Below, piece by piece: positions 8,274 to 16,701 of a DNA stretch of 40,709 bases (position 1 is the stretch's first letter; every line of letters begins with the position of its first letter). The DNA is from Phenylobacterium sp. (lineage in GTDB: Bacteria; Pseudomonadota; Alphaproteobacteria; Caulobacterales; Caulobacteraceae): NCBI RefSeq assembly GCF_028290885.1, contig NZ_JAQGIZ010000002.1, positions 1 to 40,709 of the forward strand, read 5' to 3'. Made by a program: the position numbers and the translations under genes. Below the pieces are notes generated by a model, which was not told the origin of the DNA, ran no database searches, and was given only the letters and a program-made list of their open reading frames with translations.

Positions 8274-10739
8274 TCAGTATTTGACGCGCAGGGTTGCGCC
8301 GTAGAACCGCGGCGGGGCGGGGAAGTAGTAGTAGTTGTTCTCGGTCGAGTTGAGGGCCGGCGGGGTCGAGAAGGTCTGGATCACCCCGTCGAAGGCGGTC
8401 TGCTTGTAGAACTGGTTGAACAGGTTGGTGGCCCAGATGCTGAGCGAGTAGCGCTGGTCATGGCTGGTCACACCCACGCTGGCGTTCACCAGCGAATAGC
8501 CCTTCTGCATCTTCACCGGGTCCTCGTCGGAGCCGATCTGGTAGCTGGAGGTGTACTTCGCATCGACGTTGAAGAAGGCGTCCCAGCCCTCGGTGATTGG
8601 ATGGCGATAGGACCCGCCGCCCACCAGCGACCACAGCGGCCCGTAGCTCAGCCGGCTGCCGGGCAGGTTGAACAGGTTCGACCCCGGCGCCTGCAGCACC
8701 AGCCGGTTGCGCGAGTCGTCGGGATAGCGGCTGTAGGCGTAGGTGACGCCGCCGTTGAGCGTCAATTCGGGGGTCACGGCGAACATGCCTTCGAGCTCGA
8801 CGCCTGAGGTCACCGCCTCGGGAATAGTGAACTCCACGAACTGGGTGCCGGTGAAGGCGTTCAGCTGGTGATTGCGGTAGGCCTGGTGGAAGATCGCGGC
8901 GTTCAAGGAGAGCCGCCGGTCGAGCCACTGGGTCTTGGCGCCCGCCTCCCAGGCGTTCACCCATTCGGACGGGAAGCTGGTGTCCGTCTGCGGCGCGAGC
9001 GAGGTGTTCGGCGCTCCGCCCTGGAACGGCAGGGTCACCTCCGCCAGGTTGAAGCCGCCTACGAGGTTGCCCTTAGAATAGGAGGCGTAGACCATCTTCT
9101 CGTCGTTGAACTTGTACTGGAGCTTCAGCGTCCCGGTGAACGCCTCTTCGTCCAGTTTCTGGAAGTTGCTGAGGTTCTTGAACGCCGGGTTCACCAGGCA
9201 GGCGGTGCCGAAGATCGACTTGGGGAAGTTGATGTAAGCCGAGAACGGTATGGGCGTCGGGCTGTGCGTCGCGGCCTGTAGCACGTTTGCACATAGGTTC
9301 GCCGTGTCGTTGTTCGTGAACAGAGAGTTCAGGTCCTTGTGTTCCCAGGTGTAGCGCAGGCCCCCGATGATCGAGAACTGATCCGTGAGCTTGAATTCTT
9401 CCTGAGTGTAGATCGCGTAACTGTGCTCTTTCTGGTGGTAGACGTCGATCGGTCCCTGGTTGGGCGGATAGCCGGCGGCCGGCAACACGCCTGCGCTGAG
9501 CACGTTGAGGTAGGGGCCGATCGCCGGGCCGTTTTCCACGAAGTTGCCGGTGTCCAGCAACTCGTGGGAGTAGAAGAAGCCAACCAGCCAGTTCACCATC
9601 GACGTCGAGCCGGCGTACTGCAGTTCCTCCGAGAACTGGCGGAAGTGGGTGAAATTGCCGTTCGTCGTCGTGAAGGCGATGTCCGCAAGCGTCGAATCCG
9701 TGTCGCCGCCGAATGACTCGCGGTTGTCGCGATAGGCGGTGATCGAGGTCAGCGTCGCGTTGTTGAAGTAGGGCGTCTTCCAGTGCGCCGTGGCCGAAAT
9801 CCCCTGGTCTTCGATCCGGTTGACCGAGGAGTGGTTGAGGTAGGCCGTGCGGTTCTCAGGGTCCACCGGGTTGGGGATGGTGCCGGGGAACACCAGGTTC
9901 TGGATGGTCGCCGGCGTGCCGTTGTGGAAGTCGATCGCCACGCAGCAGTGGTCGTTGCGGCGCGTGTAGTCGACGATGAAATTCACGTCGAACACATCGT
10001 TGGGCTGCAGGAGCAGCTGGTCGCGGGTCGTGAAGACGTTCTCGTCGTTCTGCGGGTGCACGTCGCTGCCCGGCGTCGTCCGCACGGGGATGAACCCGTC
10101 CCGCTGGCGGTCGGCCACATAGAGGCGGATGGCGATCTTGTCGCCGAGGACCGGTCCGGTCACCGACACCGATCCGCCATAGCCGCCATAGTTCTGCACG
10201 GTCACCTCGCCCTGGGCCCCGAAGGTGAAGGAGGGGCGCTTGGTGGTGATCTGGATGACGCCGGCGATGGTGTTCTTGCCGAACAGGGTGCCCTGCGGCC
10301 CCTTGAGGATCTCGATGTCGTTGAGTTCGCCCAGGTCTTGGAACGAGACCCCGTTCCTCGGGCGGTAGACGCCATCGATGTAGAGGCCCACCGCGTCCTC
10401 AAGGCCAGGGTTGTCGGCCACGTTGCCGACCCCGCGGATGCGGGCGATGGTCGTGCCCTCGGTGGCGTTGGTGGTGGAGGTCAGGCCCGGCGTCAGGGTG
10501 ACCAGGTCGGCCACCGAGTGGACGTTGTTGTCGGTGAGCTTCTTCTCTGTCAGCACCGTCACCACCACAGGCACGTCCTGCAGCCGCTGCTCGCGCTTCT
10601 GGGCGGTGACCACCAGTTCGGTGACCGAGGTTGGCGGCGGGCTCGGGCTCGGGGCGGGGGCCTGGCCCCAGGCCGAGCCGGCGGCGAACGCCAGGGTCAG
10701 CGCCGAAGCGCCTCCGAAGAACAGTCGGGAACGCAGCAT
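8274..10739 (-). CDS. TonB-dependent outer-membrane receptor
   Basis: An 821-residue outer-membrane receptor. Start is ATG at 10739, preceded by GGGAGAGGA; this start gives a clean Sec signal (residues 1-25, ending AWG). A TonB box-like TELVVTAQK follows near residue 40. The plug domain shows the usual landmarks: DVPVVVTVLTEKKL, DLVTLTPGL, RIRGVGN, VGLYIDGVYR and IEILKGPQGTLFGKNTIAGVIQITTKRPSF. The barrel ends in GATLRVKY, an aromatic C terminus fit for BAM insertion. Such receptors import iron complexes, vitamins, carbohydrates or aromatic compounds with ExbBD-TonB energy. This type with the VVTAQKREQ plug is abundant in Caulobacterales and sphingomonads. No substrate-indicating gene is adjacent except the convergent exported hydrolase. 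Confidence 0.93.
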   Translation of the reverse strand: MLRSRLFFGGASALTLAFAAGSAWGQAPAPSPSPPPTSVTELVVTAQKREQRLQDVPVVVTVLTEKKLTDNNVHSVADLVTLTPGLTSTTNATEGTTIARIRGVGNVADNPGLEDAVGLYIDGVYRPRNGVSFQDLGELNDIEILKGPQGTLFGKNTIAGVIQITTKRPSFTFGAQGEVTVQNYGGYGGSVSVTGPVLGDKIAIRLYVADRQRDGFIPVRTTPGSDVHPQNDENVFTTRDQLLLQPNDVFDVNFIVDYTRRNDHCCVAIDFHNGTPATIQNLVFPGTIPNPVDPENRTAYLNHSSVNRIEDQGISATAHWKTPYFNNATLTSITAYRDNRESFGGDTDSTLADIAFTTTNGNFTHFRQFSEELQYAGSTSMVNWLVGFFYSHELLDTGNFVENGPAIGPYLNVLSAGVLPAAGYPPNQGPIDVYHQKEHSYAIYTQEEFKLTDQFSIIGGLRYTWEHKDLNSLFTNNDTANLCANVLQAATHSPTPIPFSAYINFPKSIFGTACLVNPAFKNLSNFQKLDEEAFTGTLKLQYKFNDEKMVYASYSKGNLVGGFNLAEVTLPFQGGAPNTSLAPQTDTSFPSEWVNAWEAGAKTQWLDRRLSLNAAIFHQAYRNHQLNAFTGTQFVEFTIPEAVTSGVELEGMFAVTPELTLNGGVTYAYSRYPDDSRNRLVLQAPGSNLFNLPGSRLSYGPLWSLVGGGSYRHPITEGWDAFFNVDAKYTSSYQIGSDEDPVKMQKGYSLVNASVGVTSHDQRYSLSIWATNLFNQFYKQTAFDGVIQTFSTPPALNSTENNYYYFPAPPRFYGATLRVKY

Positions 10740-11049
10740 GAGGATCCTCTCCCTATGTCCGTCCGCGACCGCTCTGACCGGCGGGCTCCGACGGCATGAC
10801 GGCGATCCGGCCGGGGAACCCCTCGCGACCGAGAAGGGTAGGATCCGGCCCCCGCCAGACCGCCACGGCATCGCCGCATTGTGGCGAACCTCGGGTAGGT
10901 TCGCGTCGAAACTGAAATATTACGCCGTTCCGCGGCGACCGCGTCCAAGATGCAACAGCGCTGGGCGGCGGGCCGCGCCAGGATCCTGGCTCAATTGGCC
11001 TTGCAGATCTCAATCCCGCCGGCCATGGGCCGGCGTCCGCGGGCTGACC
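10740..11049. other. Non-coding stretch between receptor and SDR genes
   Basis: About 310 bases without a supported gene. It holds the leader of the TonB receptor (right part of its Shine-Dalgarno at 10740-10755), a moderately AT-richer patch near 10908-10925 that could be part of the receptor promoter, and the hairpin at 11017-11035. No sigma-factor consensus was convincing here. Confidence 0.5.
11017..11035 (-). terminator. Hairpin after the SDR gene
   Basis: A perfect 8-bp GC stem (CGCCGGCC / GGCCGGCG) with a three-base loop sits 15 bases past the SDR stop at 11050. It lacks a T-run, so termination is inferred from position. Confidence 0.4.
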
Positions 11050-11781
11050 CTAGCGCACGTAGCTCGCGCCGTTGATGTCGAGCACCGCGCCGGTCATCGA
11101 GGCGGGCGCTTCGAGGGCCAGGTAGACGACCGTGTTGGCCACTTCCGCCGGCGACGCGACCCGGCCCAGCGGGATGTCGGCCAGTAGCTTGTCGCCGCCG
11201 CGGCTCGACAGGTAGCCCTCGGCCATGCCCGTCATGGTGAAGCCCGGGCAGACCGCGAAGGCCAGGATCCCTTCCGCCGCATAACCGCGGGCGATCGACT
11301 TGGTCATCGCCACCATGCCGGCCTTCGACGCGGCATAGTGCCAGTGGGCCGGCGAGTCGCCGCGATAGGCCGCCCGGCTCGCCACATTGACGATGCGGCC
11401 CCCCCTTTCAGCACTTGCAACGCAGCGCTCGCGCCAGTGCAGCACCGCGCGCCGGCACAGGTCCGCCGAGGCCTGCAGGTTGATCTGCAACGTCCGCCCC
11501 CACGCCGCCTGCCATTCGTCGGCGGGCGCTTCGACGGCGATCGGCTCGAACACGCCGGCGTTGTTCACCAGCACGTCGATGCGCCCATCCAGCCGCTCCA
11601 GCGCGCGCTCCCAGAGCCGATCCGCAGCGCCGGCCTCCGCCAGGTCCACGCCGACGGCGTCCGCCCCATCGGCCCGTCCATGCCCCACCACTCGCGCGGC
11701 GCGCCCGCTCAGCGCCTCGGCGATCGCCGCGCCGATGCCGCGCGTGGAGCCGGTGACGAGGATGTGGGCCGAGTCAGTCAT
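11050..11781 (-). CDS. SDR family oxidoreductase
   Basis: A 243-residue classical short-chain dehydrogenase/reductase. Cofactor motif TGSTRGIG at residues 11-18, the NNAG motif near 73-76, the catalytic Ser in NVASRA and the YAASK catalytic Tyr-Lys near 148-152 are all present, followed by the PGFTMTGM segment. The C terminus (TGAVLDINGASYVR) is typical of the FabG-like group. The Arg in HGRADGAD after the second beta strand favours NADP(H). Start ATG at 11781 has AGGAG upstream. It follows the FkbM gene by 39 bases on the same strand, so it could be the last gene of that transcript. Substrate unknown. Confidence 0.88.
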   Translation of the reverse strand: MTDSAHILVTGSTRGIGAAIAEALSGRAARVVGHGRADGADAVGVDLAEAGAADRLWERALERLDGRIDVLVNNAGVFEPIAVEAPADEWQAAWGRTLQINLQASADLCRRAVLHWRERCVASAERGGRIVNVASRAAYRGDSPAHWHYAASKAGMVAMTKSIARGYAAEGILAFAVCPGFTMTGMAEGYLSSRGGDKLLADIPLGRVASPAEVANTVVYLALEAPASMTGAVLDINGASYVR

Positions 11782-11820
11782 GGCGCTCTCCTAGCCGCGG
11801 AGAGCCGTCGCGCCTAGCGC

Positions 11821-12606
11821 CTAGGCGCCCGCAAGCCGAGCGTGCGTGTCATACCAATCGGGCCGCATCCCCAGGCCCCACGCGAGGCTTCGGACCGGTC
11901 CGCTGAAGATGGGATCGTCGCCCACCAGGGCGTAGGTCACGAAGATGGGCTTGTAGGCCTCGATCGCCTGCCCGGCTGAGAGCCACTTGCCGGGTGCATC
12001 CTCGCCGAACTGGCCGCTGGAGCCCCGCGGGAAGGTGTGGTCGAGCCCCTTGCAGCTCTGCTTCGGGACCTTTTCCTGGGACACCACCTTGAAGCGGTCA
12101 TAGCCGAGCGACGTGAGGACATCGAACTCTCGGCGCAGGCCCTTGAAGGAGTCCTTCTCGGACTCGATGGAGACATACAAAGGGCGATCCCGCGCGGCGC
12201 GGAGCCCCTCGACGCCGACCATGTCGAACCCTTCGATGTCAAACTTGGCGTAGTAGGGCACGCCGAATTCCGCAGTCAGCGCCTCGATGGTGGTCGCCTC
12301 GACGGTCATGGGTTGGTTGGGGACGCCCATCCGCGCATTGCGCTCGGCCCACAGCGGGTCGATCGTGCCCCACGCGCTTCTCTCGCTGCGATAGAAGGTG
12401 ACCTCGCCCGGCTGAGTGGCGACGGCCTTGTTGACCAGCGTTAGCCGCCCGTCCTCGATCGGACCTCGAAGCCGTTCGCGAGCCTCGCTGCAAAGCTCGC
12501 GATTGGCCTCGACGCCGATGACCCGAAAGCCCTTCTTCAGATAAAATTCGGCGTCCTCTCCTTTGTGGAAGCCGACATCGAAGATCAGGTCCTGGCGCAC
12601 GGCCAT
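11821..12606 (-). CDS. FkbM-type SAM-dependent methyltransferase
   Basis: A 261-residue class I methyltransferase. The S-adenosylmethionine-binding glycine motif is FDVGFHKGEDAEFYL, followed by VIGVEAN (acidic ribose-binding residue) and the FkbM hallmark VEATTIEAL...YAKFDIEGFD near residues 105-135. FkbM-type enzymes O-methylate sugars, polyketides and other secondary products. The frame is open further upstream, but the conserved domain begins right after the ATG at 12606, and the longer N terminus is low-complexity Arg/Pro/Ser. A TGA of an upstream small membrane ORF ends five bases before this start, so the two may be coupled. It lies at the downstream end of the envelope locus; a surface glycan target is a guess. 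Confidence 0.82.
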   Translation of the reverse strand: MAVRQDLIFDVGFHKGEDAEFYLKKGFRVIGVEANRELCSEARERLRGPIEDGRLTLVNKAVATQPGEVTFYRSERSAWGTIDPLWAERNARMGVPNQPMTVEATTIEALTAEFGVPYYAKFDIEGFDMVGVEGLRAARDRPLYVSIESEKDSFKGLRREFDVLTSLGYDRFKVVSQEKVPKQSCKGLDHTFPRGSSGQFGEDAPGKWLSAGQAIEAYKPIFVTYALVGDDPIFSGPVRSLAWGLGMRPDWYDTHARLAGA

Positions 12607-12610
12607 CCCG

Positions 12611-12838
12611 TCACCCGGTACGAGACCGAAGGACCGCCCGCGTGGCATGCGCGACAATGACCAGGCCAAGCGGCGCGAGAGCCGCCAGGGTGACCGGCAC
12701 GGCGTACCAGGGGGGCGTGGCGCGGGTAACGAGATATGCCGCCCAGATGACTGCGATCTCCGCTGCAATGGTCAGGGAGGCGCTGGTGCAAAGGAGCCAG
12801 ATCTCCCCGTTCGTCGGCGTCACATCACCTTCGCGCAT
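12611..12838 (-). CDS. Small two-span membrane protein (putative)
   Basis: A 75-residue candidate gene on the same strand as, and immediately before, the FkbM gene. It contains two clear hydrophobic segments: about residues 14-38 (IWLLCTSASLTIAAEIAVIW) and 44-64 (VPVTLAALAPLGLVIVAHA), with a basic end (RAVLRSRTG). ATG at 12838 is chosen; a TTG six codons upstream is possible, and neither has a strong ribosome-binding site. The stop is five bases from the next start, which supports a real gene. No family is recognised. Confidence 0.5.
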   Translation of the reverse strand: MREGDVTPTNGEIWLLCTSASLTIAAEIAVIWAAYLVTRATPPWYAVPVTLAALAPLGLVIVAHATRAVLRSRTG

Positions 12839-12907
12839 CGCTTGAACCTGGGCCAAGCGGTTTTGCAGCGCAAGGCGGGCGACCGATGATCAGCGATGGA
12901 CCGGGCT

Positions 12908-14011
12908 TCAATGGAACCGGATCGGCACTGAGACCTGCAGCGCATAGTCCGGCGCATCGCGCGTCAGGCCTACCCCGAGCGACACGTCCAGCAGCACGTT
13001 TCGCGTCAGCACGCGGGCCACGCCCAGCTCCAGGGTCGCGGCAAGGGTGTCGGTGCCAGGCGCCCCCACGCGATCGATGCTGGCGCGGCCCCGGAACTCC
13101 TGGGCCACGCCGAAGGTGAACGAGGTCTCAGGGCTCACCGCCAGCACCGTCCCCAACTCGAGGCCGATGGCGTCGCCGGGCTGAAAAGCGCCGAACGCCT
13201 GGTGAACGGCCTGGTCACGCGCGTAGGAAAGCGTCCCGAAGAACACCAGCGGATCGCTGCTCTTCACGGCCGTCACGCGGGCGCGGAATTCCGGAACACC
13301 CGAGCCGGTGGCCACCGCGGCCAGCTGACTGCGGAAGGGGTCGTGTCCGGTGGTGAAGCGCCAGGAGACGCCGCCCACCAGATCGGGCCACCACCCGGAC
13401 TCGCGCAGGAACTGGTGGCTGAACGCCACCTCGACGTCGCCCGCGCCGGAGTCCTCGTTGACGGCATGGGTGCCGTCTCCGAGGGTTCGAGATTGGCGCA
13501 GCCAGGCGTAGGGCGCCCGCACCTCGATCTGGCTCGACCAAGGCAAGCCCACGCGCAGCGCCGCCGTGGCCCGCACCTGGTCCTGCCGCAGGCGCTGGTC
13601 GGCGACGGTCGGGATGCCCTCAGGCGTCTGGGCCAGAGCCAGGCCCTGCACCTCGCGGTTGCTGTAGGCGAAGCTCGGCACCAGCTCCATGCGCCACGGC
13701 GGCAAGACCAGGCCGCCGCGCTGGACCAAGGTCCGTGAAAGCGCCTGGAGCTCCGCCTCGTCCTCGCCGGCCGGCGAGGACGAGGCCCCGGGTGCGGGCG
13801 GCGATGTCGTTGCGGGGGCCGGGACCAAGGACGGGACCGAGGACGGAATCGCGGCGCGTTCGTGCTCCAGGGTTTCGACGCGTCGCTCCAAGGCGGCGAT
13901 CACCTGATCGCGGGACTTCAACGCTTCGATCAATTCCTCCCGGGTGAGCGGCTGGGCCTGGGCGGATCCCGCCGCGAGCGCCGCCGAGGTCGCCAGCAGC
14001 ATGAGCTTCAT
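12908..14011 (-). CDS. FapF-like outer-membrane barrel with N-terminal coiled coil
   Basis: A 367-residue exported barrel protein. Residues 1-19 are a signal peptide (AQA). Residues 21-53 form a coiled coil (LTREELIEALKSRDQVIAALERRVETLEHE), residues 54-85 a Pro/Ser linker, and about 95-367 a run of amphipathic strands ending in PIRFH, as expected of an outer-membrane barrel. This layout, coiled-coil plug, linker and barrel, is that of FapF, the export pore of the functional amyloid in Pseudomonas, and the preceding coupled gene encodes a FapD-like C39 protease. The barrel also resembles the MetA-pathway (phenol degradation) transporter family, to which such proteins are often assigned. Start ATG at 14011 has GGGAGG upstream and overlaps the protease stop (ATGA). 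Confidence 0.7.
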   Translation of the reverse strand: MKLMLLATSAALAAGSAQAQPLTREELIEALKSRDQVIAALERRVETLEHERAAIPSSVPSLVPAPATTSPPAPGASSSPAGEDEAELQALSRTLVQRGGLVLPPWRMELVPSFAYSNREVQGLALAQTPEGIPTVADQRLRQDQVRATAALRVGLPWSSQIEVRAPYAWLRQSRTLGDGTHAVNEDSGAGDVEVAFSHQFLRESGWWPDLVGGVSWRFTTGHDPFRSQLAAVATGSGVPEFRARVTAVKSSDPLVFFGTLSYARDQAVHQAFGAFQPGDAIGLELGTVLAVSPETSFTFGVAQEFRGRASIDRVGAPGTDTLAATLELGVARVLTRNVLLDVSLGVGLTRDAPDYALQVSVPIRFH

Positions 14012-14694
14012 GACGCGCCTCCCGCAGTCCGAAGCGCAGAGTCCGCAGCGCGCAGAGCCGGTCCTGGAGGCGTCAGAAACAGTTCTGCGGGTGCTCCCAT
14101 GCGGTTCGGCGGGTGCGGATCGTCGGAACGGTAGAGCACGAAGCCAATTCGGCTGGTCCAGGCCTGCATGAACGCCTCCATGGTCATCGTGCGATTGCCG
14201 AAGGCCGGGTCGCCCAACAGCAACCTGTCTCCACGCCGGCCACGGACGACCACGAAATGCCCGAAGCCGTACACCCGGATCGGGGCCACGGCGGGCGCCA
14301 TCGCGACCAGCTCGTCCAGAGTGAGATTGGCGTAGCCGGCGGCGGCGAACCCGCGGCTCGCCGCGAACCGCTTCAGATCAAGCAGCGAAAAGCCCAGGCG
14401 GGCGCGCACCAGGCGGATATCGCTTGTCCGCAACATGCCGCGCGCCGCCTGTCGCTCGCTCACCGGATCGCCGAGCTGGAAGGTCAGCAGGGTCGCGACG
14501 GCGGCGGCCCCGCACGTGAGGTCCCAGTGCTGACGCACCAGCTTGTCGTCACGCAGCTCAAGCAGGCTGCGGACCGGCTTGGCGTCCGGTGCGGCATGGT
14601 CGGGCGCGGCGCGGATCTGAGGTGCGAGTGTGAGCACAAACAGCGCCGCGCCGGCCCAGGCCAAGCGACACGCGCCCGGGTCCTTGAGGCTCAC
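14008..14694 (-). CDS. FapD-like periplasmic C39 cysteine protease
   Basis: A 228-residue exported peptidase of the C39 (bacteriocin-processing) fold. The active site is visible: Gln55 (oxyanion hole) and Cys61 in VRQHWDLTCGAAAVATLL, His146 in GFGHFVVVRG, Asp162 in GDPAFGNRTM. The GFSLLDLKRFAASRGF helix is characteristic of the FapD branch. There is no ABC transporter domain, and a signal anchor or peptide covers residues about 10-29, so it acts outside the cytoplasm. FapD is the protease of the Pseudomonas functional-amyloid operon. C39 enzymes cut after Gly-Gly or Gly-Ala type leaders. Start is GTG at 14694; the gene follows the TIGR03118 stop by ten bases and overlaps the FapF-like start, so all three are likely one transcript. 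Confidence 0.75.
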   Translation of the reverse strand: MSLKDPGACRLAWAGAALFVLTLAPQIRAAPDHAAPDAKPVRSLLELRDDKLVRQHWDLTCGAAAVATLLTFQLGDPVSERQAARGMLRTSDIRLVRARLGFSLLDLKRFAASRGFAAAGYANLTLDELVAMAPAVAPIRVYGFGHFVVVRGRRGDRLLLGDPAFGNRTMTMEAFMQAWTSRIGFVLYRSDDPHPPNRMGAPAELFLTPPGPALRAADSALRTAGGAS

Positions 14695-14703
14695 AGCAGG
14701 GCC

Positions 14704-15822
14704 TCAGTGCGGCCGCATCTCGGTCATGCGCACCATCTCGTCGGCCGCCCAGGTGGTCGGAGCCGCCCCGATCGAGCCCACCAGACCATGGCTCTCATCG
14801 GCGGGGCCGGCCGAGAAGGTGATCGTGCCGGCCGGCCCGGTCCGCAGCGCCCACAGCCCGTCGATCTCGACGCGGTTCTGGTCGTCCCTCAGGACGCCGA
14901 TGTAGTTGCCGGTGGTCGGGTCGTAGGCGTTGATGCGGCCGTCGCCGAAGTTGCCGACCAGCAGGGCGCCGGCGAACTTGCCGAAGGTCGCCGGCGCGAT
15001 CGCCAGCCCCCAAGGCGCGTTCAGTTGGCCGTGCTGCGCCAGGCGGCGCACCAGATGGCCGTCCGTGTTGAACACGTCGACGAAGCCGAGCCCTTGTCCG
15101 GCGGTTTCGTCGGTGGCCCCCGGCTCCCGCTTGGCGAAGGTCACGTAGAGCTGACCGTTCAGGTTCTGCACGTTGAAGGGCGCATAGTTGGGCGGCAGGT
15201 TGGGGTCGGTGAAGCTGCCGACCTTGTTGAAGCCGGCGTCGTAGATGCTGACCACGCCGTGGGCGAAATCGGTGGCGTAGAGGCGGGGCGAGGTCCCGCT
15301 CATGCCAAGCGTCAGGCCCTTGAACACAGCGCCGCTGGCCGACTCGTCCACCCCCACGACAGCATGGGTGGCGTCCACTGTTGGATTCCAACCGAGGATC
15401 TGCCCGCCTTCCGTGGCGAAGGCGAACAGGGTGCGGCCGGTGTTGGCGCCCTCGGTGATGTTGAAGGCGCCGGTGATCCCGATAAAGGTGGTGCCGGTCG
15501 GCCCGCCGGGCACGGTCACAGTGAGCCCCACCTTGGCGAAGGTGTCCTTGTCGTAGAGCGTCGAGGTGTCGGTGCCGTTGTTGGCCACCCACAACGGCGA
15601 GCCGGGCGCCTGTGACAGACCCCAGGCGTTGACCAGCAGGGGATCGGTGACCGGGGCCACGCCGCTCAAATCCGCCACCTGATTGGTGACCGTGAACCGC
15701 AGGCCCGCCGCGACGGCGTCCAGTTGGGCATCCGTCAGTGGGATGGGCGCGCTCGAGGCCGGGGATGTGAGCATGCCCGCGGCGACAGCGATCGCGGCGG
15801 CGCTTCCCAGGAGACGCAACAT
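14704..15822 (-). CDS. TIGR03118-family exported beta-propeller protein with leader-like motif
   Basis: A 372-residue exported protein of the TIGR03118 family, a group of unknown function seen partly in PEP-CTERM species; no PEP-CTERM tail is present here. Residues 1-24 are a Sec signal. Directly after it, residues 28-40 read PLTDAQLDAVAAG, which looks like the C39-type leader consensus (L-[ST]-x-x-E/Q-L-x-x-V-x-[GA]-G). The rest shows repeated strand-turn units with propeller-like motifs (LWVANNGTDT, GRTLFAFATEGGQILGWNP, YDPTTGNYIGVL). GGAGGG precedes the ATG at 15822. The coupled downstream C39 protease makes this protein its natural candidate substrate. That link is inference. Confidence 0.78.
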   Translation of the reverse strand: MLRLLGSAAAIAVAAGMLTSPASSAPIPLTDAQLDAVAAGLRFTVTNQVADLSGVAPVTDPLLVNAWGLSQAPGSPLWVANNGTDTSTLYDKDTFAKVGLTVTVPGGPTGTTFIGITGAFNITEGANTGRTLFAFATEGGQILGWNPTVDATHAVVGVDESASGAVFKGLTLGMSGTSPRLYATDFAHGVVSIYDAGFNKVGSFTDPNLPPNYAPFNVQNLNGQLYVTFAKREPGATDETAGQGLGFVDVFNTDGHLVRRLAQHGQLNAPWGLAIAPATFGKFAGALLVGNFGDGRINAYDPTTGNYIGVLRDDQNRVEIDGLWALRTGPAGTITFSAGPADESHGLVGSIGAAPTTWAADEMVRMTEMRPH

Positions 15823-15930
15823 CGTTCCCTCCTTCGCATGGCCGAGCCGGGCGCCCGGCGAATAAGGGTAAATTGCCGCTCGCGCGCCGGGCGTTCAAAG
15901 CGCGCGCAAGAATTAGTTGAAGGCCTGGCT

Positions 15931-16701
15931 TCAGAAGGCCTTGGTGACGCCGAACACCAGGGCCTCCCTGCTGTGCCGGTCGGCGCCATCCCGGTCCGTG
16001 TCGGGCCCGACCCCAGTCACGGCCAGCTGCAGGTTCAGTCCTTTGAACTGGGTGGCAAGGCCAATTCGCCAATCGTAAAGCGTTCGCTGAAGCCCCGGCC
16101 GTCGGGAGCCGTTCAGGGCAGTGAGCATGCCGAGGCGCCCGGTCAGTCGCCAGTCCCGCGCAGGCTGAATGACGCCCTCGACTTCCCCGTAGAGGGTTTG
16201 CAAGGGGTATCCGAAATATCTAGGAGAATAATATAGATGCGTCGAAAAATGGCGAGTGATCAATCCAGCATAGATTTGGCCATAATCCGTTTCAGAATGT
16301 CCGACGTAATATTCTGAATAATTCGAGTGTGTCAGCCCAACGTCTGCCGTCAATCCCGTGTTCAAGCGGCGAGCGTAGCCGGCGTATTCCTGAAAACCGA
16401 GAATGCGCAACCCCGAGTGGGCCGTGGCGACGCCGACGACGGATGCGCCAAGATATGCCCCGCTTGCATGATCGTATGACGCGGCGACGTCCAACACTGG
16501 CCGGTCCCCGCTCAAGGAAATGCCGCGGAATCTGTAGTCGGATAGGAGCGACAGGCTCGCGCCAACCTCTGCATAGGCCGGCGCCGCGAGGCCCAGGGCC
16601 AGCGCGGCGAAGACCGCTTCCGCTGCGAGGCGGCGCCCGCCGACCAGACTATGGGCGTGCGATCGACAGTTCTCCGCGGGCGAAGGCGCACGTACAGTCA
16701 C
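15931..16701 (-). CDS. TorF-type putative porin
   Basis: A 256-residue outer-membrane barrel of the TorF/TIGR02001 putative-porin type. After a long N terminus (signal core about residues 25-44, AYA cleavage) comes the hallmark EVGASLSLLSDYRFRGISLSGDRPVLD, then alternating amphipathic strands and a closing LVFGVTKAF. The start is GTG at 16701, overlapping the end of the S8 protease gene by 53 bases; no later in-frame ATG fits before the signal core. The stretch coding residues about 124-165 uses many codons rare in this genome (AAT, TAT, AGA, CTA), unlike the rest of the gene. The family has no established substrate. Confidence 0.75.
   Translation of the reverse strand: MTVRAPSPAENCRSHAHSLVGGRRLAAEAVFAALALGLAAPAYAEVGASLSLLSDYRFRGISLSGDRPVLDVAASYDHASGAYLGASVVGVATAHSGLRILGFQEYAGYARRLNTGLTADVGLTHSNYSEYYVGHSETDYGQIYAGLITRHFSTHLYYSPRYFGYPLQTLYGEVEGVIQPARDWRLTGRLGMLTALNGSRRPGLQRTLYDWRIGLATQFKGLNLQLAVTGVGPDTDRDGADRHSREALVFGVTKAF

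Noticed and set aside
14704..16701. Search for FapB/FapC-type amyloid subunits near the FapD/FapF-like pair
   Set aside because: No Asn/Gln-rich repeat protein was found on either strand in this region, so a complete fap operon is not claimed.
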